A DNA stretch of 64,000 bases from Rhynochetos jubatus (taxonomy: Eukaryota > Chordata > Aves > Eurypygiformes > Rhynochetidae), in the NCBI GenBank assembly GCA_027574665.1, contig CM050666.1:5766001-5830000 (forward strand). Reading direction: 5' to 3'. This document shows, piece by piece, positions 13,301 through 28,300 of this stretch. Position 1 is the first letter of the stretch. Each line of letters opens with the position of its first letter. Position numbers and translations under genes: made by a program. The notes under the pieces are model-generated. The model was not told the origin of the DNA. It searched no databases and saw nothing but the letters and a program-made list of their open reading frames with translations.

Positions 13301-16300
13301 GGCGGCACCTCTGCACGCGCTGAGCTAGGAACCTTCTCAGAGGTGCCTGGCAAAAAACACTGCACAGCAAGGCCTGCGCCCTTCCCCACCCCAGACTGAT
13401 CCTCTCTGCCCTTGGAATTTCTCCTCCTTCCTCCCCTCCAGCTCTTCCCTGAGCCTCCTGTCCTGCTGTTTCCAACCGCTGCCACCCCAGAGCCGGGCTC
13501 TGAGTACGCTAACACACAGTGCCCATGAGCACCCACGCTCAGTCCCAGGCCTCGCTGCCCAGGCTTCCAGTCACACGTTCTCTCTTCCCTCCAGCCCCAA
13601 CACCTATTGTTCAGCCGGCAATCCCTTGGCTTAACTCCTGTCTGCAGGCAGCGCGCCAGCTCTTCAGCTCTGCCCTCTGCTTAGCGGCTCTCCCGGCCTC
13701 CCCTGTTGCTGTACCTGCCCTGGAAGGCCAGTCTTCGCGGGAGGGCGATTTAAGAGCGGTTCAAGAAACCGGCCATCAGCTATAATTTACAAGTGTCCCC
13801 ACGTCAGCCCCTCCAACCTACAAAAAGAGGCTGTAACATGGCACTGCTGGAGCTTCAGGGGACAGGGGCCCAAGTCCCACAGCTCCACGTTCCCACCTCC
13901 TGCTGTACAGCCTCGAACGAAGCTTCGCATTTCGGACGTTCGGGGGCCAAAGTCCCCTGTCCTCAATGCCACCCTCTGATGCGAGACCGAGGCAAAGCAC
14001 AAAAGCATCTTGAAACCAGCTTCAAGAACAGACACGCAAGCGCACTAATCCAGACTCAATCCTCTTAAACCTGCAACGAGCCCCAGCTGACAAAAGAGCG
14101 TCCAGTTACACACCACCAATGTTCCAAATACAGTATCAAGGTCATTCTGGAAATAAATGGGTTAATTAGCTTGCCAAAATTATGGTTTTCATCATAAAGC
14201 TTCCCTTACACACATGTGTGTATATATATTCCCCTAATATCTAGCTTCTACTAGATGTGTATGAAGGAACAATTGATTTTTAACATGCAATCACCTGTGT
14301 GTCACAGGGCAACGTTATATGTTCAACGCACCTCTACAGGACCAGAATCTGAGACAGGAGCCTCAAGACTCGTGTCAAGAGCAGAGATTTTTAAAAAATA
14401 AAATAAATAAATCAAAAGGCCAAAATTTTCCAAAATTCAAACCCCTGATATTTACTTAAATGTCAAAATGTAAATAGTAATAAAGAGGATCAGAGGACTT
14501 GCAGTTTATTTGTGGAAAACCACGTAATTTTTGTTCTAAATTCCAGCAGTGCAAAAGAACACTCCTGAAAATGCTACCGAGACCAGAAGTACCCTTGAAA
14601 GGAAGAAGAACTGCATAAAAGCAAACCCCACAATTAAACCAGGAAACGAAGCCTGTGCTCCTACGAAGTCCCTGAATTCCGAAATCCCATCTGCAGTTCT
14701 GGGCGCTGGTTTAGAGACAAGAGAACTCTCGGGAAAGCAATACATCCGGCATCTTTCCAACCTCCGGCCATTTATAGTTCCGCAGGTTTAGCAAATCTCT
14801 AAGTGGAAAATACCTCTCAAATAATACTTGTCACTTTATTAATAGCTACAGACATGAAAATACAGCTGTGACACCCAACGAGGTTTGGGTTTTTTAAGTG
14901 TACTATGACATGTATTATCACTCTTACCAACACCACATAATCGTAAGAATGCTTTCTGTTCTATGCCAATGCTTACAAAGAGAAGAAAACTTAGTCACCT
15001 GCTGTGCATATTGTAAAGACAACTTGAACTGAATCAAAGAAGAAGAACATAACTAGGAGAGACACAGACGCTCCGATCGGCAGGAACAACGCCTGGGTGG
15101 AATCAATGGTTTGAATACCTGCAGAAGAAAGAGAGCGACGTTTAACTTCCACGCACACACCGAGGGCCCGTCCTCACCGACACAACCGAGGTCGTCGCTA
15201 CCATCCCCTTTCAGTGCGAGGTCCGGGGGCGGTACCGCAACCAGGCAGAGCAGCCTGCGCAAACCACTCCAGCTAAGCCGCACGGCCGCGGTGGCTGGGG
15301 GGGCACAGCAACAGTCCTGCTTGCACAGCCCAAGAACTGAAGGCTGAGAGAAAGTGTACGGATTGGTTCTTGTGCCATCGAGAGAATGAACAGCAAGTTA
15401 CAAAATTTAACACCATGTAGGGATTAGGAATCATACAGCAATTCTCTCTTTGGTTACAGGAACCTGGTGAACTGAGCGCGTGGGAGCTGTATTTAACCCC
15501 TCCGCAGGAGGTCAGGGGCCTGACCCACAGCAGAGCTGCAGGCAGCGTTCGTTCGGCCGCGCGAGCTCCTGCAAAGGGTGCCACAGCTTCAAATTCCACC
15601 TGGGCGAAGGCCACGTGCACTTACATTGCATCACTGGCTGTGATCACCAGATAACATCAAGCCTAACAATAGAGGGCAGTTTTCAAAAAACACCCTGGTT
15701 TACCTGATTATGACACGACCAGCTCAGTTCAGCCTGCGCTGCCATCGCCTTTTATGCTAAAACCCAACAAAGCCATGCTCACGTTTTAGAGCTGGAAGCG
15801 ATTTTAAGCAGTGCAGAGATGCTGAAGTGTTTTGTTCCGATGAGTTCCCTCACCTCCACCGTGCAGCGTGACTCCTGGCGATATTAACAATGGGACAGGA
15901 CATTTGGTACTACATTTTACCACGAGTTTTTAGAATCAGTAACAAAATCGAGCAGATCAGGCTCTGAAAAGCCCACCGATCCCTGCCAATCCTCACACTT
16001 GGCCAGTCTCTGTAGCCGTGTTTACATTATATCATGAGGGGGGGCGGGGGGAGCCGTAAGTAATAACCCATTAAAAATACAAGACATACTTGTAGAGCGT
16101 TAAAATAACAGGTAACACCTGAAGTAGCCACTTGGTAAGAAGTATCCAGAATGTCTCTAACGAAACATTAATACAAGACTCAGACCTAGGTGAGAGCTAA
16201 AACCAGCTTAACATCACCGCGTTATCCCAAAATAATCAGACACTGCTGTCCGAAGCAGGGGTTTACCAGCCCCAGGACTGTAAGGACAAGCTTTTAGGTT

Positions 16301-19300
16301 ATCGAGCAGAATCTGTGTGTACGTGTGCTCGTATACTCAGACGTACACATTCCCTTAGTGGGAGAGAATGTATCGGTGTTATCCTTCCCGTGGAAGTGTG
16401 GCGAGTTGTGTAAGGGGTTACCCACACAGCTCACAGTTGCCACGTATCCGAGCACGTGGAAAAACCTCAAACACAAGTGACACACTCACTACTGACCGGT
16501 GTCTGCCAACCATCTTCCTAAGAGAGAAGCTAAGCAGGAGCCTGGCAGGCAGGGCACTTGCACTCATGGCCATGTACCAGTTCCGGTCACGGGTCTGTTG
16601 TTCTTAAACATAAATAGCATGATAGATTTTAAAAATGAAAAGCAGAAGTAGTCAGTCACTTGGGAATTCTGTGTCACTGAGGTCTGGTACACAAGGGTAA
16701 AGTACAATGCCGACAGCGCAGTGATGGCAGCGTGAGACAGAAATTCCCGTGCTCTAATCTGTGACTTCGATCTCGTTCCTCCTGCTCTGAGAAAGAGCAT
16801 TTATTCACATGCCCTTCGACTTCCCAAGGGAAACAACACCCACAGCAAAACCCCAGAAATGACACACTGCAAACCACCTTGGCATATGGGAATTAGTGCC
16901 TGCAGTGTTGTATGTCAAAGTTCCTCGCATCATTCCTGATCGTGTGGATAGCTCGCCCTCAGCCCCAGACGGCCTGTGCCTGCTGCCCAGCTGCCAGAAG
17001 CCTCCAGGGTTCACTGCTGAATCACCAAGCACCGCAAGCTCTTTGCTGGGTGCTGTCAACAGGACAAGCTGACAACTACGTAAATACCAAGAGTCTATAT
17101 TTAAAAACACCCCAAAGGGCAGAAAAAGCAAAGGGGACTGTGCTGGTTTTAGCCTATTCCCAGAGTGTGGCCATATAAACTGCCGTGAGTTAAACTCAGG
17201 TGTGAATTTACAGCAGTGTGTACAGCACAGGCCACTCTGAACTGTTCACATACGCATTTTTACCTGCAAACCAGCGCGCTCGAAAGGCCAAGCTGCCTGG
17301 CATCTCTTTACAGATTACAGAGGGGACATCACCATACAGGAGCTGACACGTTAATCCCCACTCTGAGCAGACTCTGTGTAGACACATACTTTGTTGTCCA
17401 TTATAGATGCGTCGCCCAAGGCCATGTGAACCCTGTACTGGAGTTTCTCCATCCGTACAGCTGAATCATCCTTACGGATGGCATGGATAGCACAAGATCT
17501 CACTGCTTACGGGCTAGCTAACGCGTCGTAGTGAGAAACACCAGACAAAGCCAAGTTACGTTCCCTTCTCATGACTGCGTGGCGGTTCTTTTTAAAGCGA
17601 AGCCGTTTCCATTTCCAGGCAAAGCTGCCAAGCCGCGCAGCGTGCAATTTCTACGCACTATGGAAACGTGCCGTCGACGTTTACATTTAGCTTCCACGGG
17701 CACGAACTAGGCAGCAGCGTTAGCGCGTGGCGAATGGCAAGCGCCGAGACAAAGCAGTTCCAGTACGCTGGGTGACTCTACAGGCACGCGGCTGACACAC
17801 ACGGAGAGGTGAAGCAGGAGAAGCAGCACACTGAGGAGGTGAGAGAGAGGCAAGGAGTAAAGCTAACCCTTACTGTTATTGGTGCTGTTGCCATTGAAAG
17901 ACCCAGCCGCGCTGCTATTGTCTTTCTCTTTGTCTTGATTCTCAAAGTCCATGTTAAGAGACCTGCGGGAAACAAAGCAAACAACAGGCAAGTTTCAGAC
18001 TCCCGTTGAGGCTCCTCAGCTATGGTCTCGTTACCCTTCTACCACAGCAACCCTGAAAAAGCCCTTTAACGCCGGTTATTAGAAAAAACACCACACGCTG
18101 GGGAAAAAAATGCTTATGGTTACGGGTGAGGCACCAAATCACAGAGGTTCTAACGGTGAGACCAGTCCCCCGCGTCTGAACCGGTAAGTGTTAACAAGAA
18201 ACCGCAACACAGATAAATATCTGCGTTACTGGGGAGTGCAGAACAGGGTGGAAATGCAATAAACCTTTCGCTTCTCTGATGTACGTGAACTCTTTCCAAG
18301 TTCTCATTTTGATCCTTTTCATTCAAATTTAACTACTGGGTTTCAGTTTTAAAACAGAATTATCTCCTTCCTCTAAATCTTGTTCTGGCTGATGACCAAA
18401 ACCAGCTTATAAGCACTTGTCTGCTGGATGTAGGCTCCTACTTAACTGGAGAAGTTTCAGCAAAGCCTGGAAAGTAACCAGATACGTATTTTAGATACAC
18501 ACAGAACAGATGAGGAGAGGAAGCCCTAAATAAATAGTACAAAACCTGATACAACTTACTTCATCCATAGGAGCCGACATTGCCCCGTGTACCCAGCTCA
18601 GCTCTGATCGAGTCACTTCTCATTTTGACAGATGCACTTTAAAAAAATCCCCAAATAACACAGTCTTCTACACCTTTTGCTACAGGCTTTGATGCAACTT
18701 CTAAATTATAGCTACCCAATTTTGGCATAACTTTGTGAAAGAGGCGAATTTCCTTTAAGGTCCGTTTGGGGCAGCAATCATTTCTAGCATTAAATTCTAG
18801 GTTGTTTTATATAAAAATACGAACGATCCAGGTTACCTTGATAGCTCCAAATTCCGATACGTGCACCCACGACTTAGCTGCAGGTTTGTTTATTCAAATA
18901 AGCTACAGAGAACCTGTCTTAGGACTGCAGCAGCATCAAATACCAAGCGTGTCATTAAGGCTTCCAGGTCAACGAGCATTAAACTCCTTTTGAAGCTGAA
19001 CTGTGAGTAATCGTACAAGCAAAGGAAACGAGTTTCGTTAATTTGCCAGGCAAAACATGCGCCACAATCCCCAACACAATTCCATAGGTATCAAAGTCGT
19101 TCCATTTTAGCGTGGGGTTGCCCAGCGCAGGGAGCAGCTCGTGCTGCAGTGGCGCAGCCTGAACCCAAGCGCACAGAGGTCTCCAGGACCACGACGGATG
19201 TGGTGCGTTAAAGAAAGAGGGGTTGAGCAGTTCCACTGTATAAAACAAAACCAAAACCAGGCTCCTCTGGTCTGAACCAGATTTGTTTCTTCTGCTTGTG

Positions 19301-22300
19301 TTATGCAAGCGCTCCCGAACAGTGGTATGAAATTAAAGCAGCTTTGGGGCTCAGGCAAAAGGAGGAGGAGGAAGGTTCAGTGTCAGACTCAGCACTTCTA
19401 CCCAGACTGGGGATCGTCGACTACAACGTTATCCAAAGTGCAAAGAGGCAAGGGAGAACACTAAAATTCTAACAAATAACCTGCTTTTTTTAGCTTGTTC
19501 TTCTTGACCCTCCTGCGCTGTGTCTTGTCTGGAGTGCCTTCATCCTCCATTCTCGCTTTCTTTTTCCCCATTAATGCATTGTAGCCTCATAATTTTCCTC
19601 TCAAGCTATAAAAATATCCAGGAGGAGGCTGACAACCCTCCAGGACTTGATCCAAAATTCAGCCAAACAAGATAATTCTTCTCAGAGCAGCGTTTCACTC
19701 CTCTCCGAATTAGCAGTTTCGCAAGAACTTCACACCATCATTTCCCCAGTGGCACCGGGCACCTCATAACGCAAAGTGGAACGAAACCGAGCTCTACTGC
19801 TCATGAACAACTTTAGCCCTTTCTCTCCCATTGCAATAGTGTCAGCAATTATTAGGTTATTACCTAGAAACATCCCTACCTCAAACGTAAGCACAGATTA
19901 GAAATTACTTTCACTTAGCAACACAGCTGCCCCCAGACCCGAGACAACGCCTGAGCAACCTCCAGCCGTTTCAGGGTTTGGCCCTTCCCTCTGCTACACG
20001 TTATCACTAACGGAATTAAAACAAAGGGGAAGCCATCACTAAAACATCCTCCAAGAAAGTTAAAAATTGTATCGTGAAACAAGATACGCTCAAAACTACT
20101 GGACCGTAAAACAACCGCAAACTGAGGAACCTTTGCTTTTCTGTTCTGTTTCTGCTGGTTTCTAAAGGCAACGTTCAGCCAGCACCTCCCATCGGGCAAT
20201 AAAACCGCACGGTTGTTCTTCTCGGGGTCCTCGCGGGTCAAGTCGGTAGGATTTCCAGCACAACGTTTCAAAGGAGGCACGGCTCAGCCTCCCGCGGGGA
20301 GCCGCTCGGTAGGGTTACGCTGGGGCCAGAGGAATGAGTAAGCCGCTGGCACATCATTATCATGAAAGTTCAGATTCAGCTACGGATCACTTGCACCGCA
20401 GCAATGCTTCAGGGAAACCCTGCAGCAGAACATTCTGATGAAACAATGGAAGAAATATGAAAGCAAGCGTGCCTCTGTGGCGTCGCTCGCAGATGAAACA
20501 CTGACGAGTTCTCTCTCGCTCTGCTCAGCGAGGACAGTCGCCTGTTTTAACAGCTCTGGGACTAGGAGACTCGTGGGTTGCCCCAGAATTGCCAGACTTC
20601 AATCGCTCTAAATACAAATTAGAAATCAGAATCAGTCACTGAGCTGAGACAGCTTAATTCAATCAAAGCTCAACGCATATTACAAAGGGAGCGCCTAAAA
20701 CACATTGTGTGCTCTGACACTGCTACGGTCGCTTATGAAACATCCCTGCGAGACTGAAGGACAACTTCCAATGCAAGATCTGGAGAGGGAACAAGAATAG
20801 GGGCAACAACCGCAGAAAGCGCACACAGAAGTGTTCTCTCTGCCTACGTGGGGTAGGAGTGCCCGAGCCCCACGTCTCCAAGGAGGGTATCTCACTTTCC
20901 GCAGGTATGCTACGTGCACCCCCTTGTGCGCGCGCACGCAGACGACCTCCGCAGCATTCGCTGAGGTCTGGCCAAACCCCTGGTTCCACCCTGCCAGCGC
21001 TGCCCCGTCGGTGCTTCCGAACTCCAAGCACAGCCTTTCTTTTTTTATTGTGACATACGTATCCCGATTTCTGTAAGCGTCAAGTCGTAAAGCCAACCCT
21101 GAGGACACCGTCTGTGCTACCTTCCAGTTACACACACACCTTGGGTTCCCAAAACCTAGAGATCGGTTTCATCCCATGCGTCTGGTTTGGTTTGAAAGCA
21201 GATACTTGAACAGGTAGATTCTGGGTTAAATCTGGCTTTGCGTAAGCTGAGAGACCATGTCTGGATATGTGACAGGATAGAAAAAGATTCAGCTGCCTGC
21301 AAAGTAACCCCAACATTTCAATCACAGAGAAGCACCAGGGCAAGAATAGGTGGCTGTCTTGCAAGACCCCACAGGAAACAACCTGCTCCAAGCTGAGCTC
21401 ACCTCTTAAAAGCCCCTAACTAACACTTCCACTTGCATCTCCAGCGTACAGCTTGTGACGGTTTACAGGATTACGCTCGCCCCCTTGGCAGTCAGCAATA
21501 AAGTCTATCAAGTTCAAGGACCGAGGGACAGTCAGAATGTCACGGAGAGACATTCAGAGGGGCTCGAAGCTGAAACCCCTGGCTCAGCACAACTGTAGGA
21601 AGGAAACGCTCCTTCGTCCACAGTAAGAGAAGCAGGAACTCAACTCTGTAAACCGCACTTCGTTCTGGATGTGCACTTTACCCATCGTCTATCAGACATT
21701 CTTCTGAATATCCTGGGGGTTTGGGGTTTTGTTGGTTTGTTCTGGTTTTGGACAAACGCTGCTTCGTTCCCCTGCAACCTCTGGCATTAGATCAGATCCA
21801 CCACGCACGTGGATTTTATCCCTGTGACTCACCCACACAATTCTTTCTGATCCTATTACTGCGCTTCTGTTTAAGTCACTTGCCAGCCATACCACAGGAA
21901 CTCTATTTGCTTCTTTTCAGACTGAAAATCAGAAGCAAACCCCCTTCTCCAACATGAAGGTTAACTCAGGAGTGCTTTTTGCTGCGTGTCTTGTGACAGC
22001 TCCCTCTGAGACGAAGCTCTCCAACCCAGACGGAGACACCACCGGCGGCACTGGAGAACAAGCGCCCTTAAGCGGTACCTAAGCCTTTCCAAGTCACTCT
22101 TCTAAGAAAATCCACCCGCTTCGCCAGAAGTTTTTATTTTACTGCTTTAGGAATTTCCAGATGAATATAATTTTGCAACGTACTACCACACGAGGATTTC
22201 TTACAGAACGTCATTGGATCTTAGAGCCCCTTGCTAACAACACTGTACGATTTTCTGTGGAAAACTGCTTTTGACCTCGCTTGTTGACCAAACACCATAG

Positions 22301-25300
22301 GAATTTGTCCAAGTCACCATCATAATGTGGGTTTGTTTTCATCACCGCTAGATTTTGTCCTCCTAAAGCCTCTATTTGAATTTCATCAGCAGTGCAGTCA
22401 CCCAGTACTCCCCAGCAACAAGAGACAGCCCTTATCAAAAACTGGCTCTTTCATTATATGATTTTATTAACTTACGATGGCGATCTAAAACCTCTTGTCC
22501 TCACGGCTGCGACTTACAGCGTAAGGATGACCATGGCTACCATCTGTTCTGGGAAGACTCACAGTCGTCCAGACTTCACAGTGAACGTATGGCCCTTCGG
22601 CACGCGCTTGTTAAATGAAGCAATGTTCGTCAAGAAACGGCAAGAAAATCATGCTGTACTTCAGTTTCAAAAAACAACACTTTCATGCTGTGGTTCATTT
22701 TTTTAATATGCCAGCATGGATCTCACTGCTCAGGTGTCACTACATTAAAACAAACGGCGTCATACGAGACGTAAGTCTAAAGGGGCAACACTGTTTTCTC
22801 CTAACTATTCTCCAGTCTCCTGAAGTGGGGCAAATGTCGTTTTTTGAAGATGTATACTTACCCTGCAGCAGTTTTCAGGCACTGTCTTGGAATTCACCAC
22901 CGGTGTTTTCAAACTGCTAGAACTCAAACCGTGTTTCCCACTGCTCTACTGAGCTGTTACTCACACCCAGTAAACAGCACTGGGACTCAGGCATCTGTTT
23001 TACAGGACATGTTGGCAATCACAAGGACATGCTGAACTGACCAACACTGAAACATTATATATCAAACTCTACTGCCAATAACTTTCCTATCTCTTTCACA
23101 CACTCCAAAGCACAGTTTTACAGAGCCGTCTTCACGGACTAACTTCCAAAAGTTAAAAAAGAAAAACCTTACCTGAAACTGCCGTAGACTATGAGAAGAA
23201 TAGAAATCAGGAAGGTCGACACTTGACTGGAATCCACAAGGGAATATGCCCTGGAATTGGGAAAAAGAAGGCAGGTGTGTCATCATGAGTGTCCATTGCT
23301 CCAGTGCCACGTGCTAATTATTTTTCTCATTCTAATACAAGTAGAGAATTGGACGACAAATCTTTACGGCAGCTCTCTCCAAAGTTCTTGTACCATCTAG
23401 GAAAATAAACCCTGTACGTTAACTTCTTATATCCAAGACTGCAGCATCCAAAAATCTGTACAACCACCGAAGGACAGTTCAAAAGCCTCATGGTAACTTG
23501 TTCTGAACTTGCCGCGCTGAGATTATTTTTCCTCAAACACATTACAATTGCTTCGATGGCAACGAACGCAACCTGGCACGTACACAACACTAACGTCTTC
23601 TGCGAGACTTCTTGGGTCTTAACTGCCAGTAGTTAAGATGCAATAGGGCAGTGGAGGTTCACTTAGCCCAGGAAAAACAAAAGACAACGCCCAAACCTCA
23701 CAACAGGCTGCAGTACGTGTTTATTAAGCCCCACACAATGACCTCCCTATACACCTCGCACAGCACTGGATACAGGAGTCCCGGCAGAAGTTCCAGCAGG
23801 AGGCTTAAAACTCAGCTTTACGTGGATCGACTTCCTGATATAACATCTGTGTTTAAAGCACGGACATACACCTATTCACCATTTTTCCACTACCCCTGAC
23901 AGAACAAACCCTACTCCGTAGCTTACACCGATGAAACTTCCCCTGGGTAATGGGACAGAGGCAGTCCCGCGAGCCCCCAGCTGACAGCCGGCTGGGGAGA
24001 GGGTGGCTGACATTCTACGGGACAGAAAAACCTTCGAGAGGGACCCTGAGGAACGGAGCAAGACGACAGCTTGGTCAGGAGATGATCACCTCTCCTACTT
24101 AGCACCTGTGTGCCTCGACTGCTGCCTACAGTACTGGGGGGCCCAAAAGGAGCAAAACACTGGCACACCGGGGTGAGTCGAGCAGAGACCACCACGCTGG
24201 TGGGGTGTGCTGGTTTTGGGTGAGATCATTTTCTTCACAGTAGCTAGTACGGGGCTATGCTCTGGATCTGTGCTGAGAAGAATGTCCCTAACGCTGACGG
24301 TTCAGTTGTGGCTAAGCAATGTTTACATTAAGCCGAGACTTGTTGAGTTTCTCACACTGCCCCTGTTCTCTCAGCTCCTTGTAGAGAACAAGGGGGTGCA
24401 ACACGCAAGAGGCTCCAGGAGTCGCAACACAGCTCCCAACAGTTTTTCAACAACTTGTGCTAAAGTAATGGGAAAGGAAAAGAATAATGGCAGGTGTTCA
24501 TTGCATTGGTCTTACCCTACAAAAAAGATAACTACACATTTCTAAAAACCAACGGAAAAGCCTGATTTCAGCAAGATTAGGGATATGGAACAAAGATAAT
24601 TGAAATACATGATAGTTCCAAATTAAATATCACCAAGCAAATAAAAACTGAAGATACAGGACAGTTAAAGAATCACTCATCCCATTCCCAATTTAAAAGT
24701 AATTTAGAGAAAATTACCAAACCACTAGACATCCTCTTTAATATATATTTTTTTTAATATATAAACACAAATGTGAACCTTCTACTACAGCAATTCAATA
24801 TGAAACATCACTGGAAAGCTGACTGCCTCTGTTAGATGAAGTTATACACTTGTGGAATAAGCTTTTAACAAACAAGAAACTACTTTTGTTAATTATCGTA
24901 AATAACTTCAATATTACCCCACACTAAAAGTGAAAAATAGATGTCTTACTTGCTCATAAAGCTGTCCAACACATAAAGATGATCATAAGCTTTACATATA
25001 TCAACCTTTTTTAATGTCGGTGATGTCCGACCTCTAGTTTCCAGGCTGTGGAACAGAGGTCTTAAAAGCATCACTCTACTGAACTGCAAATACACGCAGT
25101 ACGTACTACGCACTCGCAATCAGCACGCACACGCTCCTCAGGTTATATACCACGTAGGTCACCGCATGCGGGTTTTGGCCAACCGTTACAGATAAGCAGA
25201 GAGAGCAGAACTGAGGATGAGCACGTTGGATTTACGTCCTTACTAGCTTCATTTTCAGGGAGAAGCACTCCCTCACCCAACCCTGAGTGAAGGGAAACTT

Positions 25301-28300
25301 CGTATCCTGTTTGGATTTGAGGATAAAGAGTGGAATTAATAGATTAAAAGGATCTACCGGAACTCCACGTTTCTAAGAAAAGCAATATGATTGAATGGAA
25401 TTTCAACTGGGATTAAACACGCCCAGGGGTATGCACTAAACTTTATTAACTGATGTTCATAAAATTGTGTCTTCATGATTTGGCAAACACTTTTGAGATG
25501 AACAATGTTTTCTATGTAATTCATCGTCCAGTGGCAAGTTTGGAAGCTCTGATAATTAAAATGCTTTTTACTAAACATCAGTCAAAACAAGGCTGTAAAC
25601 GTTAGGATTCATAACATAAATAAGGATGATACACGGATCGTGGATCAGCCCTGGGCATAATCCATTAAGTTTTGTATTAAAAACTGAAGGTCATTTGGTG
25701 CGATGAAAGACACTGCACACACGCAAACCCTCTGTGAACAATGATCTAACGTACCAGGACCCTCCTGACAGGCTGCGGTGATGATCAGGACAGCGTTCTG
25801 CTGATTCGATGGAAGGCAGAACCGAGAACGGGAGTCCTTCATCCCGCCCCAGGGAAGTGCGGTGGTGTAACTGCCAGCTCATCACAGACCAGTGACGTTT
25901 CCCCACTTCTCCGCACAGGGATCTCTTAGCAGGACATCCTAAAAACTCGGTGTTGGTACCACGATTGTGGTCAGGGAAAACCCATGTTCCCTGACAGCCC
26001 AGCGAACAGGGCCAGGGAGATACAGTCACACTTCCCTTCTTCCCGAGCAATGCAGAACGACGGGGCTACGGGTAACCGCGCGGCGGGAGTCGAGCGAGCA
26101 GCGCAGGCAGGTCCAGATTCCATCCACAGCTTCCAACACAAGTAGCCCACAAGCAAACTTCAAGAGTAACTTTCTGATACTGAAGTGAATCTCGCCGTAA
26201 CCAAACCCTGCCTCTTTTTAACATCTAATTTCCCTACGCTATATAGGGTATTGCACAAAGCCTGAAAGCAGAACTGACTCCTAAAATCCTAACCACTGGA
26301 CAGTACATGAAGAAACTAAAACCCCTGGATCCCAAATAAACACTTTCTAATGCGTTAATCTAGCCTGGAGATAATAAGCAAATGACAGCATCACATGAAA
26401 GAATCAAGAAGTAAAATGAATTCATAGTTTTCAGCATTATTCAAAACACCAGACAGCGATCTACAAACCCCTTTGTATTTTTAGCCGAAATTTAAACGAC
26501 CGTCTACAAGTCCAACAGAGTCCACAGGCACATAACTGGATTCTCCTATAAGCATACTTCACGTATGCGAGTTCGCACACTCCCCCAGTCAAACACGGCA
26601 CCGGTGCCATGTTATTCTCCAACGGGATCAGCCAAAACCAAACCAAAACCCCACACTCACTTCAGGCGCTGGAGCAGACTTCGTGCAGTCCCATCTCACC
26701 AGCTGTCCTTCCACTGCACACAGAGCAACTCAACCCCCTCCCTTCCACAGGGTTCTTTCGTGAAAGCAGGCATTTAATCTCAGAACACGTAGTGGAAACT
26801 TGCACACAGCAAACGTCTGTAACAAACCTGTGCGTAGCTCCCCTTCAACATAAATACTGATTTTAGAAGCGATTCCTAGTACTTACTACATGAGGACCCA
26901 TGGCAAACAGATCGTTACTCTTCACTCTCGTTCCGAACGTCAGTACTGGACATGGCCATGCTGAAGCCTGCTGTCTTCTGAAGGACTGCCCTCAGCGCAG
27001 TTCACCTGCATGCCACGCGACAAGAACTACCACCAACGCGCTTCCCAACTCCGGTACGTACGCAGATGCTCCAGTATACACGCTCAAAACACAAAGACAC
27101 CATTGGTTTTCCCAGAGAGGTACGTTTTCTAGGATTCTTACACTGCCACACCTGAAATTCAACACCCACGTAAGGAAGCTGGTTCAGAAGTTATTTAACG
27201 AGGCTATCCGACAGATTCTTGCTAACTCAGTCAAGTAACAAATAACTAATTACAGTTATGGCACTGTAATATTAGACCCAAGCTCCTTCCCTCAGCCAGC
27301 TACTGAGGGGTAACTTCCCAAACGCCTTCCCTACACCTCGAGATCTCACTCCAAACCTGCATCCCTACATGGCTGAGAACCAACTTCTCTGCCATTAGGC
27401 CTCTCTTTCTGGCAGCGTCATGGGCAAGCGCTTACAACACAGAGCCTGCTGCGGCACGCCAAGGCAGAGACACAGCAAGCACTGTTCTATAACATATTCT
27501 GTGTGTCAGCCCGGCAGCTATACAGTGAAGGTATTGTCCAGACAACAATCCAAGCAGCGAGCTCTCCAGCCTGGCACAGACTGCTCCATAGACCTTTACC
27601 TACAGAACAATTCCAGGGATGCCCAGCCACTGCGCCACGCCACCACTTCCACCCGTCCCAAACAGTAACCGTGCAGATAGGCCACACCAGCCACAGCTGG
27701 CGTTCCAAGCAGCACTCTCCCTTCTTCTGGGAACAAATGAATAACTTCTGTATTCCCAAGGGAACAGAGACCCACTTCATTCCCAGCTAGAGAAGACGGT
27801 AACCAGCTAATAAAAGCTGCAACAACAGTGCTAGTGTTACGTTAGAGACACTTGCAAGCTCTCTTTGCCCTGCATAGGAGCTGCAGGTCAAGCTCTTTTC
27901 CCCTGTTGCCACAGGTCTGAGCTCACCTGTCTGTGAATCTTCACCTCACAGGGTCTCTGCCATCCGCCTGCTTAGGAACTTCTTACAAAAGCTCCTCTCT
28001 CAGCCCTACTATTCTACGTACTTACTTAATTCCTCTGCGTTCGTTATTTCTTTCGCACTTCCAACTCAAGAAAATCCCCCAGACAATGCAAGCACCGTTT
28101 CTCATGGTTTAGCTCTTCCTTATCACCTTCCAAATCAGCAGGAGTCCCCCACGCAAAGGCTGGTACTTCTTTTTGCCTTCTGTGTTGAGCAATAACTATC
28201 TGCAACTCAATTTGTTCAGTGAAGGCCCAGAGAAAGACAGAACTAGGAACCAACCGTGTCTCCTGACGAGAGCACTGAGCACTACCCCCTACAGAGCCTA

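Noticed and set aside
17142-17240. TGTGCTGGTTTTAGCC, similar to an ERVL LTR start
   Set aside because: Only the first bases match; the following sequence shows no LTR similarity.
20695-21135. 146-codon minus-strand open frame in intron 2
   Set aside because: No recognisable domain, no splice context, and it overlaps open frames on the other strand.
21450-21540. Possible LTR-like motif with AATAAA near a TGTGACGGTTT word
   Set aside because: No family-level similarity on either side; the words are too short.
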